From positions 7,978 to 13,279 of the forward strand of contig DDBE01000147.1 of assembly GCA_002332715.1 (NCBI GenBank): a stretch of DNA of 5,302 bases, written 5' to 3'. The DNA comes from Flavobacteriales bacterium UBA2040. GTDB taxonomy: Bacteria > Bacteroidota > Bacteroidia > Flavobacteriales_D > Crocinitomicaceae. Every line of letters starts with the position of its first letter. Within the stretch, counting starts at the first letter, position 1. The notes under the pieces are model-generated. The model was not told the origin of the DNA and did not search any database. It was given only the letters and a program-made list of their open reading frames with translations. Below are positions 1 to 5,302 of the stretch, piece after piece. The position numbers and the translations under genes were made by a program.

Positions 1-659
1 TAGTGAATGAACCGTCATTCGGTGAAATTGCGACGGAAGTTAAGGCATTTATTGCAGGTTGTGATTTTGGCGGATACAATTCTAACCGATTTGACGTTCC
101 AGTTTTGGTTGAAGAAATGTTGCGTGTAGATCCTGATTTTGACATCTCAGCTTCGAAGTTTATCGACGTTCAAAACATCTTCCACAAAATGGAACAAAGA
201 ACCTTGAGCGCTGCTTATCAGTTCTATTGTGGCAAAGAATTAGTGAATGCGCATTCAGCACTGGCCGATACCACTGCAACGTGGGAAATTTTAAATGCAC
301 AATTAGAAAAATACACTGAATTGAAAACCGACATGGACTTTCTTTCAGATTTCACCATCGCTCATGATTTTGATAGAGCTGATTTTGCAGGAAGATTGGC
401 CAAAAACAAAAAAGGCGAAGTACTCTATAACTTTGGTAAAAACCGTGGGAAAACAGTGAGAGAAATCATGAAAAATGAACCTGGTTATCATGGTTGGATG
501 CTAAATGCAGACTTTCCTTTGCACACAAAGCAAATCTTAAAGGGTGAGGTAGATCGCCTAAAAAAGGAAGCAAGTATTCAGCGCGAAAAAGCGAAAAAAA
601 ACGAGTCCGAAAAACTAGAGAACAAACTTGATCAACTTCAAAATAAATTTAAGAAATGA
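1..659 (+). CDS. 3'-5' exonuclease, DnaQ/epsilon-like DEDD family with ExoX-type C-terminal module (5' end missing)
   Basis: The gene is open at the left edge; 218 codons are visible from base 3, and all residue numbers count from there. Exo II is seen as G24-Y25-N26 with D31, and Exo III as H84-S-A-L-A-D89, the HxxxxD signature of DnaQ-type (DEDDh) exonucleases. The Exo I DxE motif must lie upstream, so roughly 60 to 70 N-terminal residues are probably missing. The GTG at base 3 is most likely an internal valine, since relatives carry a similar valine before NEP. Residues 138-180 (YNFGKNRGKT then PGYHGWM) match the small module found at the C terminus of exonuclease X-like proteins. Residues 181-218 form a Lys/Glu-rich, probably helical or coiled-coil tail. 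The family removes 3' nucleotides from DNA; its exact role here (proofreading-like or repair) is unknown. The stop overlaps the next start as ATGA, so the two genes are likely co-transcribed. Confidence 0.88.
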   Translation, partial: VNEPSFGEIATEVKAFIAGCDFGGYNSNRFDVPVLVEEMLRVDPDFDISASKFIDVQNIFHKMEQRTLSAAYQFYCGKELVNAHSALADTTATWEILNAQLEKYTELKTDMDFLSDFTIAHDFDRADFAGRLAKNKKGEVLYNFGKNRGKTVREIMKNEPGYHGWMLNADFPLHTKQILKGEVDRLKKEASIQREKAKKNESEKLENKLDQLQNKFKK

Positions 660-1264
660 AAATCTTTTGTATAGGAAGAAATTACAGCGAGCATGCTAAG
701 GAAATGAACGCAGAAGTTCCCCAGAATCCATTGTTCTTTATGAAGCCAGACACTTCGGTTCTAAAAGGAAACGATTTCTATTTCCCGAATTTCACTAAAA
801 ATTTGCATTATGAATGTGAACTTGTGGTTCGTATTTCTCGCGTGGGAAAGAACATTCAGGAAGAATTTGCTCACAAATATTATACTGAAATCGGGTTGGG
901 AATTGATTTCACAGCAAGAGATCTTCAATCGGAATGTAAAAAGAACGGATGGCCATGGGAATTGGCTAAATCGTGGGAAAACTCTGCTCCTGTCGGTCAT
1001 ACTTGGATAAATAAATCCGAAATGAATTTAGAAAACATTTCTTTCGAATTGGATTTGAATGGTAAAACGGTTCAAAAAGGGAACAGTACGGACATGATTT
1101 TCAAAATAGATCAATTAATCGCTCATTTGTCGCAATACAACACACTTAAAGTGGGTGATTTGATCTTTACAGGAACTCCTGGAGGTGTTGGACCTGTTCA
1201 GATTGGCGATACGCTTGTTGGACGTTTGGAAGGAAAAGAAATGTTTGCTTTAAATATCAAATAG
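656..1264 (+). CDS. Fumarylacetoacetate hydrolase (FAH) family protein
   Basis: This is a complete 202-residue protein, the usual length of short single-domain FAH enzymes (FAHD1/YcgM type). It opens with the family-typical IGRNYSEHAKE (residues 6-16) and FFMKPDTSV (27-35). The metal ligands are recognisable: E53 and E55 in HYECEL, and D84 in the GIDFTARDLQ segment (82-91). K105 in LAKSWENSAP and the C-terminal FTGTPGGVG (171-179) complete the active-site signature. The family cleaves or decarboxylates 2-oxo acids such as acylpyruvates or oxaloacetate, or isomerises related dioates, using Mg2+ or Mn2+ in the cytosol. The sequence alone does not choose among these substrates. The ATG at 656 is fixed by the family N terminus and overlaps the exonuclease stop by four bases, implying translational coupling. 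No clear Shine-Dalgarno sequence is present, as is usual in Bacteroidota. The stop lies one base from the stop of the convergent sugar transferase gene. Confidence 0.93.
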   Translation: MKIFCIGRNYSEHAKEMNAEVPQNPLFFMKPDTSVLKGNDFYFPNFTKNLHYECELVVRISRVGKNIQEEFAHKYYTEIGLGIDFTARDLQSECKKNGWPWELAKSWENSAPVGHTWINKSEMNLENISFELDLNGKTVQKGNSTDMIFKIDQLIAHLSQYNTLKVGDLIFTGTPGGVGPVQIGDTLVGRLEGKEMFALNIK

Positions 1265-1265
1265 A

Positions 1266-2660
1266 TTACTTCCCAGATCCCTTGAAAATAATCATGACGG
1301 TATACAGCATGATTTTAAAATCTAACGCTAAACTTCTGTTTTTCATGTATAACAAGTCGAATTTCATGCGTTGCAACATCTGCTCGACATTTTCGGCGTA
1401 ACCAAATTTTACTTGTCCCCAAGAGGTAATTCCAGGTCTTACTTTCGTTAATTGTAGAAACTGAGGTTCAACCTTTTTTATTTGATCGATAAAGAACTGA
1501 CGTTCTGGTCTTGGTCCTACTAATGACATTTCACCACGTAACACATTGAAAAACTGAGGAAACTCATCCAAACGCATTTTACGCATGATTTTACCGCTTG
1601 GCGTAATTCTAGGGTCATTCTCCGAAGATAGCTGAGGTGTTCCATTTTCAGCTCCAACAAACATTGTTCTATACTTGATGATTTTAAACGATTTACCATT
1701 TAGACCAATTCGTTCTTGCCGATAAAAAATTGGCCCTTTTGAACCCACCTTCACCATTATCACTAAAAAGATGTAAACAGGTAGTAAAATCAGAATTGCG
1801 ATAGTTGAGAATAACACATCCAGGAATCTTTTCGTAAGTCGCTGCCAAACGGGCATAGTGTCTGTATTGACTTCCATCAATAAGGCGCCGTAGATATTGG
1901 TCATTTTCACAGAACCGGCAATCAAGTCGTACATATCCGACAAAATTTTAATACGTATGTTACCTGAGTCTATTCGAGTAATGATACTTTGAAGTCGTTC
2001 ATGCTCGGTGCTTTCTATGGCAATAATAACCTCGTCCAAATCGTTTTCAGCTATTATTTTTTCAAGATCATCAGCATGTCCTAAATACGGAATCTGATTT
2101 TCCAAAAGCTTGTCAATGCCATTCAGATTGACGAAACCAACAAATTGATTCCCGTTTCCTTTGGGCAATTGTAAAATCTCATTATAAATAGAAACTGCCT
2201 TCTCACTACCTCCAATCAACAAGGTTCTAAAACCGTTCTTTCCATCATGAATTTTTCGTACAATCCAATTCGAAAGGAAAAATCGCACCGTAGCCAAAAG
2301 GAAAAAGTGAACGCCAAAGAGGATGAGTAAAGAGCGATAGTAACTTTGATACCCTTGTATTTCATCATCTAATAAGAATACGAAAAATAACAGGAACGTC
2401 CCTAAAACACTGCCAAAAAAGGATAGTACCAAAGCTCGTGAACGATACATTCGTCGAACATCGTGATAGGTGCCTTGCATAAAATAAATAGTCAACCAAA
2501 TGAGAGGAACAATGAGAATACCGGCAAAAAACGTTGGGTTGGTTTGAAAATCTTCCTTTTCGATATAAACTTTTCTGAAATAATAGAAAACGCCCCAAGA
2601 AGCAGCAGAAACTAGATAATCTAAACAGATAGATAATAATGTAAGTAGATTTTTCTTCAT
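1266..2660 (-). CDS. Polyprenyl-phosphate sugar-1-phosphate transferase, WbaP-like (undecaprenyl-phosphate glycosylphosphotransferase)
   Basis: This complete 464-residue membrane protein has the architecture of long-form initiating sugar transferases. Four hydrophobic segments lie at about 5-27, 45-62, 77-97 and 109-130. A soluble Rossmann-like domain follows at about 143-245 (it begins RTLLIGGSEKA), and the catalytic bacterial sugar transferase domain runs from about 272 to 464. In that domain are KRFLD (277-281), a hydrophobic segment with P294 that is probably the re-entrant membrane helix, GPIFYRQERIG (309-319), KYRTM (329-333), the Asp-Glu catalytic dyad D365-E366 in MRLDEFPQ, SLVGPRPE (379-386) and RPGITSWGQV (408-417). 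The family transfers a sugar 1-phosphate from a nucleotide sugar to undecaprenyl phosphate at the inner membrane, the first committed step of O-antigen, capsule or exopolysaccharide assembly. The sugar cannot be read from sequence. The start codon shares one base with the stop of the upstream lipoprotein gene (TAATG), suggesting translation by re-initiation. No glycosyltransferase genes lie beside it in the window. Confidence 0.95.
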   Translation of the reverse strand: MKKNLLTLLSICLDYLVSAASWGVFYYFRKVYIEKEDFQTNPTFFAGILIVPLIWLTIYFMQGTYHDVRRMYRSRALVLSFFGSVLGTFLLFFVFLLDDEIQGYQSYYRSLLILFGVHFFLLATVRFFLSNWIVRKIHDGKNGFRTLLIGGSEKAVSIYNEILQLPKGNGNQFVGFVNLNGIDKLLENQIPYLGHADDLEKIIAENDLDEVIIAIESTEHERLQSIITRIDSGNIRIKILSDMYDLIAGSVKMTNIYGALLMEVNTDTMPVWQRLTKRFLDVLFSTIAILILLPVYIFLVIMVKVGSKGPIFYRQERIGLNGKSFKIIKYRTMFVGAENGTPQLSSENDPRITPSGKIMRKMRLDEFPQFFNVLRGEMSLVGPRPERQFFIDQIKKVEPQFLQLTKVRPGITSWGQVKFGYAENVEQMLQRMKFDLLYMKNRSLALDFKIMLYTVMIIFKGSGK

Positions 2661-3532
2661 TAATAATGCACCACTTTAACGTTGTCTATTAGAATATCAC
2701 GTGGATTTCCTCCTTCAAATGTCGAAAGCAGATACAATCGATAATTATACGAATTGGGCGTACCAGAAACGACTTCTCTTAAATCGATGTAAATCTTTTT
2801 CCATACTTCTTTACCTGCTTCTTGACCGTTTAATTGAATCATCGGATGATTCGTGATGCCAGCAGAATTGGTTTCAATTAAACCCGTAACTATGGCATTT
2901 GTATTGCGGTAATCTATTTCTAAATAAATATCTTGTCCTATAGACCAATCTGTGAATACGCCATCTTGGGTGTTTTCTGTATACCCAAGAAAATTAGAAT
3001 CTTGAGCGCTCAGAGATATTTGTCCATATCCACTGCCCCACTCCAAATACTGAGGGTCGTTACCATAAATCAGGGTCGCCGCATAGTTCGGGTCGGAGTC
3101 AAATTTAAAATTAAAACTATCGTCAAAATTCTCTACCCAAAAATCGAGGTTGTCTTTGTAACTCGTCTTTGGGTCAACAACAATTGTTTCATTTTTGACC
3201 AAATCTAACTCTATATCATATGATTTAACGAACGGGTAAATTTTCTTCGTCGCTGAAATGCCATTGTCTTCTATAACCGGGAAAATTTTCAATTCGGATG
3301 AACCTTCATCAAGTATTGGAATTTTAACAGGCAATTCAAAAACTCCAATCAATTGACCGTCAGCATATACCCAAGCGTGCGTAAAATTATGAGACAAACT
3401 TCCTTCCTCACCGTTCAAGCTTGCATTTGCTTCCAAGGTCCATGCTTTAATCTGCACCCATGATGGATCTGGGTTGTTTTTAACGCAAGCGAATAGAACG
3501 AATAATAAAGAGAAAACGGATAGTAATTTCAT
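2660..3532 (-). CDS. Probable lipoprotein of unknown function, two beta-rich domains
   Basis: This is a 290-residue protein with no function I can name. The N terminus is a short lipoprotein signal: MK, a hydrophobic stretch (L3-L13), and a lipobox ending LFAC with C16 as the likely lipidated cysteine. Phe at the -2 position is less usual, so lipidation is probable, not certain. Residues about 24-125 look like an Ig-like beta-sandwich: HAWVYADGQLIGVFELP (52-68) resembles a segment of other Bacteroidota lipoproteins, as recalled and not searched. Residues about 128-290 are rich in Asp, Asn, Gly and aromatics and end in ILIDNVKVVHY, a pattern like a galactose-binding-type jelly roll, so glycan binding is possible but unproven. 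It lies 35 bases after the Gfo/Idh/MocA stop and overlaps the sugar transferase start by one base, so it is the middle gene of a likely three-gene operon. No clear promoter or Shine-Dalgarno sequence was seen before its ATG. Confidence 0.8.
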   Translation of the reverse strand: MKLLSVFSLLFVLFACVKNNPDPSWVQIKAWTLEANASLNGEEGSLSHNFTHAWVYADGQLIGVFELPVKIPILDEGSSELKIFPVIEDNGISATKKIYPFVKSYDIELDLVKNETIVVDPKTSYKDNLDFWVENFDDSFNFKFDSDPNYAATLIYGNDPQYLEWGSGYGQISLSAQDSNFLGYTENTQDGVFTDWSIGQDIYLEIDYRNTNAIVTGLIETNSAGITNHPMIQLNGQEAGKEVWKKIYIDLREVVSGTPNSYNYRLYLLSTFEGGNPRDILIDNVKVVHY

Positions 3533-3567
3533 GTTGAGATGATAACGATTAAACGAAACAAAAATTG

Positions 3568-4557
3568 TTACAGCTGGACTTTAGAGTTTTCATCAATTTT
3601 TTCTAGAACCTGATGTGCTACTTTTAATGCTTTGAACCCATCTTCTAGCGTCACGCGTGGCTCCGTTTCGTTCACTATGGATTGATGAAAAGAACTTAAT
3701 TCATCTTTAATTGCATTTGCCTCACCAATGGTTGGTTTGTCAAACAAGATCTTCTTTGTTGGTTTTCCATTTCCGACTTCAAATACAATATCAAATGGAT
3801 CTGGCTCACCTTCAATATCTTCCATACGAACAACTTCTAATTCCTTGGTCAGGAAATCAACACTAATATAGGCGTCTTTTTGAAAGAATCTTGATTTACG
3901 CATGTTTTTCATTGAAATACGACTGGCCGTTAAATTAGCGACACAGCCATTTTCAAACTCAATACGAGCATTTGTAATATCTGGAGTATCAGAAACGACA
4001 GATACGCCTGAAGCAGAGATGTTTTTTACTTCTGATTGCACAACTGAAAGTATGGCATCAATATCATGAATCATTAAATCGAGAACCACCGGAACATCAG
4101 TACCACGTGGATTAAATTGTGCCAAACGATGTGTTTCGATGAACATTGGTCTGCCAAAAAACTCCTGTGCAGCAACGAATGCGGGGTTAAATCGCTCCAC
4201 ATGTCCAACTTGAACCTGCACGCCAGCTTCTTCCTTTAAAATAATAAGATTTCGTGCTTCCTCAACAGTTTCCGTAACTGGTTTTTCTATAAAAACATGT
4301 TTTCCAGCTTTGATGGATTTGCTCGCGCAATCGTAGTGTGAAAGAGTTGGTGTAACGATGTCCAAGCAATCCACGGCTGATATAAGTTCATCCATTGATT
4401 CGAAGCGCTTGATTCCAAACTCCTCGGTTACTTTCTTGGCGTTTTCCTCATCTGGATCGAAGAATCCAATCATTTCATATTGGTCCTTTAACTCTAAAAT
4501 TAATCGGATATGTATTTTACCGAGATGACCCGCTCCTAAAACGCCTATTTTTAGCAT
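3568..4557 (-). CDS. Gfo/Idh/MocA family NAD(P)-dependent oxidoreductase, likely acting on a (nucleotide) sugar
   Basis: This complete 329-residue cytosolic enzyme begins directly with the Rossmann fold: MLKIGVLGAGHLGKIH carries the GxGxxG dinucleotide motif (G8, G10, G13), and D34 at the end of the second strand suggests NAD preference. The family hallmark EKP is at 91-93 with K92, and GHVERFNPA is at 118-126. The second domain contains DLMIHDID (160-167), with H164 as the likely catalytic histidine. Family members oxidise or reduce a sugar hydroxyl. The GHxERFNP plus DLMIHDID combination recalls sugar-nucleotide dehydrogenases such as GnnA (UDP-GlcNAc 3-dehydrogenase), but this is inference from remembered motifs. 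The start is supported by the proximity of the nucleotide-binding motif and by an exact TAnnTTTG element 14 bases upstream. It is the first gene of the minus-strand unit that continues into the lipoprotein and the sugar transferase, which fits a glycan role. Confidence 0.93.
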   Translation of the reverse strand: MLKIGVLGAGHLGKIHIRLILELKDQYEMIGFFDPDEENAKKVTEEFGIKRFESMDELISAVDCLDIVTPTLSHYDCASKSIKAGKHVFIEKPVTETVEEARNLIILKEEAGVQVQVGHVERFNPAFVAAQEFFGRPMFIETHRLAQFNPRGTDVPVVLDLMIHDIDAILSVVQSEVKNISASGVSVVSDTPDITNARIEFENGCVANLTASRISMKNMRKSRFFQKDAYISVDFLTKELEVVRMEDIEGEPDPFDIVFEVGNGKPTKKILFDKPTIGEANAIKDELSSFHQSIVNETEPRVTLEDGFKALKVAHQVLEKIDENSKVQL

Positions 4558-4650
4558 ACTTCTGTTTTCAACAAAAATAATCAGAATAAACAGCTATTGT
4601 TAGGACTTTTCAGATTTCTTTTTGAGAAAATAAACGCGTCTATAAATTGC
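4558..4650. other. Short intergenic gap between the split DinB gene and the oxidoreductase operon
   Basis: This gap of 93 AT-rich bases contains the candidate -7 element described separately. A weak five-pair A/T stem (TTTCT and AGAAA on the minus strand, at about 4616-4630) follows the DinB stop. It has no GC-rich stem and no T-tract directly after it, so I do not call a terminator. Nothing else was recognised. Confidence 0.6.
4572..4579 (-). promoter_or_regulatory. Candidate Bacteroidota -7 promoter element for the oxidoreductase operon
   Basis: The minus strand reads TATTTTTG, an exact match to the Bacteroidota -7 consensus TAnnTTTG, ending 14 bases before the oxidoreductase ATG at 4557. 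No convincing TTG at about -33 is visible. The site lies in the only gap upstream of the three-gene unit. The region is AT-rich, so a chance match is possible; transcription would start only a few bases before the start codon. Confidence 0.45.
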
Positions 4651-5146
4651 TCAAGTAAGCTTTTTATCACCATAATAGCCCGTATCGATATTCACTTGAA
4701 GCTTTGTCAAAGTGGTGATTTGTCCTGTGTGGTAACTAAAATGCTCTATTACATGAATCAAAACAGAAAAGCCAGTTTCCGTAAATCCCTGAATACTATA
4801 TGTTTGTCCGTATTTAGACTCCGGTACATCTCTTAGGCATTGTTGAATATTAACACGTAAATTTTCGAGTAAAAAAGATTAAATCAGTTTTTTTTATGTT
4901 CTTGTGCGTTTCAAATTCAAGGTCTCTTTGCCGATTATCCGTTTGACCTCCTAAACCGCTTAATATCCATTGTCGAGCATTTCCGGATAAATGAAGGACT
5001 AAATTGCCAACAGCGGGCACATTCGGATTTATTTTTTTCCACAGATGTTTTTCATCGAGCAAACTTAAACACTTGAAAATCCGAGTATAAGATTCATCGA
5101 AAATACGTTGCTCAAATTGTTGTAGTAAATGTTCTTTGCTTATCAT
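4651..5146 (-). pseudogene. DinB/YfiT-superfamily (DUF1572-like) protein gene, split by a one-base frameshift
   Basis: The ATG at 5146 opens a frame that stops after 98 codons (stop at 4850-4852), but only the first 91 or so look native. Just past 4871-4876 the coding signal moves to another frame, which continues as LLENLRVNIQQC and ends at a TGA at 4651-4653. Removing one base from the six-T run (minus strand) joins the halves into a 164-residue protein, the usual size of this family. The joined protein has the metal-binding triad of the four-helix DinB fold: H52 in LVLHLSGNARQW, then H135 and H139 in HFSYHTGQI. The last two are in the second frame and absent from the 98-residue product. 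Family members are metal-binding proteins, some acting as thiol S-transferases; the role here is unknown. The split could be a real null mutation, a sequencing error, or less likely slippage. The upstream half also has a weak -7-like TATCTTTA (5162-5169). Confidence 0.85.
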
Positions 5147-5211
5147 CCCATAAGTCTTTCTTAAAGATAAGTTTTTTTTCGATGTAGATGATATTACAAT
5201 AATAAATTCTA

Positions 5212-5219
5212 TATCTTTG
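5212..5219 (+). promoter_or_regulatory. Bacteroidota-type -7 promoter element for the tRNA
   Basis: TATCTTTG is an exact match to TAnnTTTG. At the expected -33 position, ATG at 5188-5190 matches two of three bases of the TTG consensus with a 21-base spacer. It points toward the tRNA, whose first base is 58 bases downstream, giving a predicted start near 5223-5227 and a leader of about 50 bases. The match, the orientation and the absence of any other upstream plus-strand gene support the call. Confidence 0.65.
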
Positions 5220-5224
5220 CACCC

Positions 5225-5246
5225 GCTGAATCATTTGTGATTAAGC
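5225..5246 (+). other. Hairpin in the tRNA leader
   Basis: GCT (5225-5227) and AATCA (5229-5233) pair with TGATT (5238-5242) and AGC (5244-5246) around a TTTG loop at 5234-5237, with a single G/A mismatch (5228 and 5243). This gives eight base pairs in a nine-position stem at or next to the predicted transcription start. A second, alternative fold pairs TCCC (5248-5251) with GGGA (5261-5264) and AAG (5243-5245) with CTT (5265-5267). It shares bases with the first stem, so the two would compete. Function is unknown; no T-run follows, so it is not a standard terminator. Confidence 0.4.
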
Positions 5247-5276
5247 CTCCCATTCTACAAGGGACTTAGATTTTAT

Positions 5277-5302
5277 GGTGGTTGTAGCTCAGTTGGTTAG
5301 AG
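5277..5302 (+). tRNA. tRNA, 5' part only, most likely tRNA-His
   Basis: The 5' acceptor strand GTGGTTG (5278-5284) is followed by the universal T8-A9 and the start of the D arm (GCTC, AGTTGGTTA, GAG), where the window ends. An extra G at 5277 sits at position -1. A genome-encoded G-1 followed by GUGG is the identity signature of bacterial tRNA-His, and E. coli tRNA-His likewise begins GGUGGCUA. The anticodon and the 3' half lie outside the window, so the His assignment is inferred from the acceptor end only; that it is a tRNA is well supported. Confidence 0.85.

Larger units (their letters stand above)
5147..5276. other. Divergent intergenic region between the DinB gene and the tRNA
   Basis: This 130-base gap separates the minus-strand DinB start from the plus-strand tRNA, so it should hold promoters for both directions. 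On the plus strand it carries an exact -7 element at 5212-5219 and a foldable leader (separate entries). On the minus strand TATCTTTA at 5162-5169 matches seven of eight positions of the consensus, 15 bases before the DinB ATG. An eight-T run lies at 5172-5179. No further gene was seen. Confidence 0.6.

Noticed and set aside
3..5. GTG at the left edge as the real start of the exonuclease
   Set aside because: The catalytic Exo I DxE motif would be lost, and the residues just after it match the middle of the family, so the gene continues upstream of the window.
761..1010. Small open frames overlapping the FAH gene on both strands
   Set aside because: They sit wholly inside a well-conserved coding sequence and show no recognisable protein features.
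3533..3567. Separate promoter for the lipoprotein gene
   Set aside because: The 35-base gap holds AATTTTTG on the minus strand, which fails the first position of TAnnTTTG, and there is no -33 match; read-through from the oxidoreductase is more likely.
4597..4836. Plus-strand open frame of 79 codons starting with TTG
   Set aside because: It lies opposite the second half of the DinB-like gene, resembles no family I know, and is explained as a shadow of that frame.
4850..4876. The last seven codons of the 98-codon DinB frame as a genuine C terminus
   Set aside because: The same stretch in the neighbouring frame reads as family-like sequence leading to the HxxxH metal motif, so this tail is an artefact of the frameshift.
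4871..4895. Programmed ribosomal frameshift in the DinB-like gene
   Set aside because: The shift needed is +1 (or -2) and no stimulating structure or known signal is evident. The A8 run on the minus strand at 4888-4895 cannot be the site, because the downstream frame has a stop at 4879-4881. Mutation or sequencing error is simpler.
5155..5179. Rho-independent terminator: TCTTT/AAAGA stem followed by eight T's
   Set aside because: The stem is only five mostly A/T pairs, four bases separate it from the T-run, and no plus-strand gene lies upstream to be terminated.

Overview
The window looks like an AT-rich chromosomal segment of a Bacteroidota bacterium, probably Flavobacteriales and perhaps close to Fluviicola/Crocinitomicaceae. 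The evidence is the protein families, start codons without clear Shine-Dalgarno sequences, and two exact matches to the Bacteroidota -7 promoter element (TAnnTTTG). The genus-level placement is recalled from family resemblance and was not computed.

Layout. (a) 1-1264, plus strand: the 3' part of a DEDD-type 3'-5' exonuclease (epsilon-like, with an ExoX-type C-terminal module and a charged tail), overlapping by ATGA a complete fumarylacetoacetate hydrolase-family gene. (b) 1266-4557, minus strand: a three-gene unit read right to left. It holds a Gfo/Idh/MocA dehydrogenase with a predicted promoter just upstream, then a probable surface lipoprotein of unknown function, then a polyprenyl-phosphate sugar-1-phosphate transferase of WbaP type, which starts on the stop codon of the lipoprotein gene (TAATG). 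This unit meets the plus-strand pair tail to tail with one base between stop codons. (c) 4651-5146, minus strand: a DinB/DUF1572-like gene split by a one-base frameshift. The second half, carrying two of the three expected metal-binding histidines, is recovered here by reading the other frame. (d) 5147-5302, plus strand: a promoter, a leader that can form a hairpin, and the first 26 bases of a tRNA, most likely tRNA-His, cut by the window edge.

How the genes may work together. The minus-strand unit plausibly serves cell-envelope glycan synthesis: the dehydrogenase could modify a nucleotide sugar, the transferase loads the first sugar phosphate onto undecaprenyl phosphate, and the lipoprotein may act at the envelope. 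Only the gene order and overlap are seen; the shared pathway is inferred. The exonuclease and the FAH enzyme have no obvious biochemical link.

No mobile element, CRISPR array, long repeat or clearly new defence or biosynthetic system was found. The gaps without genes are short (93 bases at 4558-4650 and 130 bases at 5147-5276) and are described below. The most notable points are the split DinB gene, the translationally coupled lipoprotein/sugar transferase pair and the tRNA leader hairpin.
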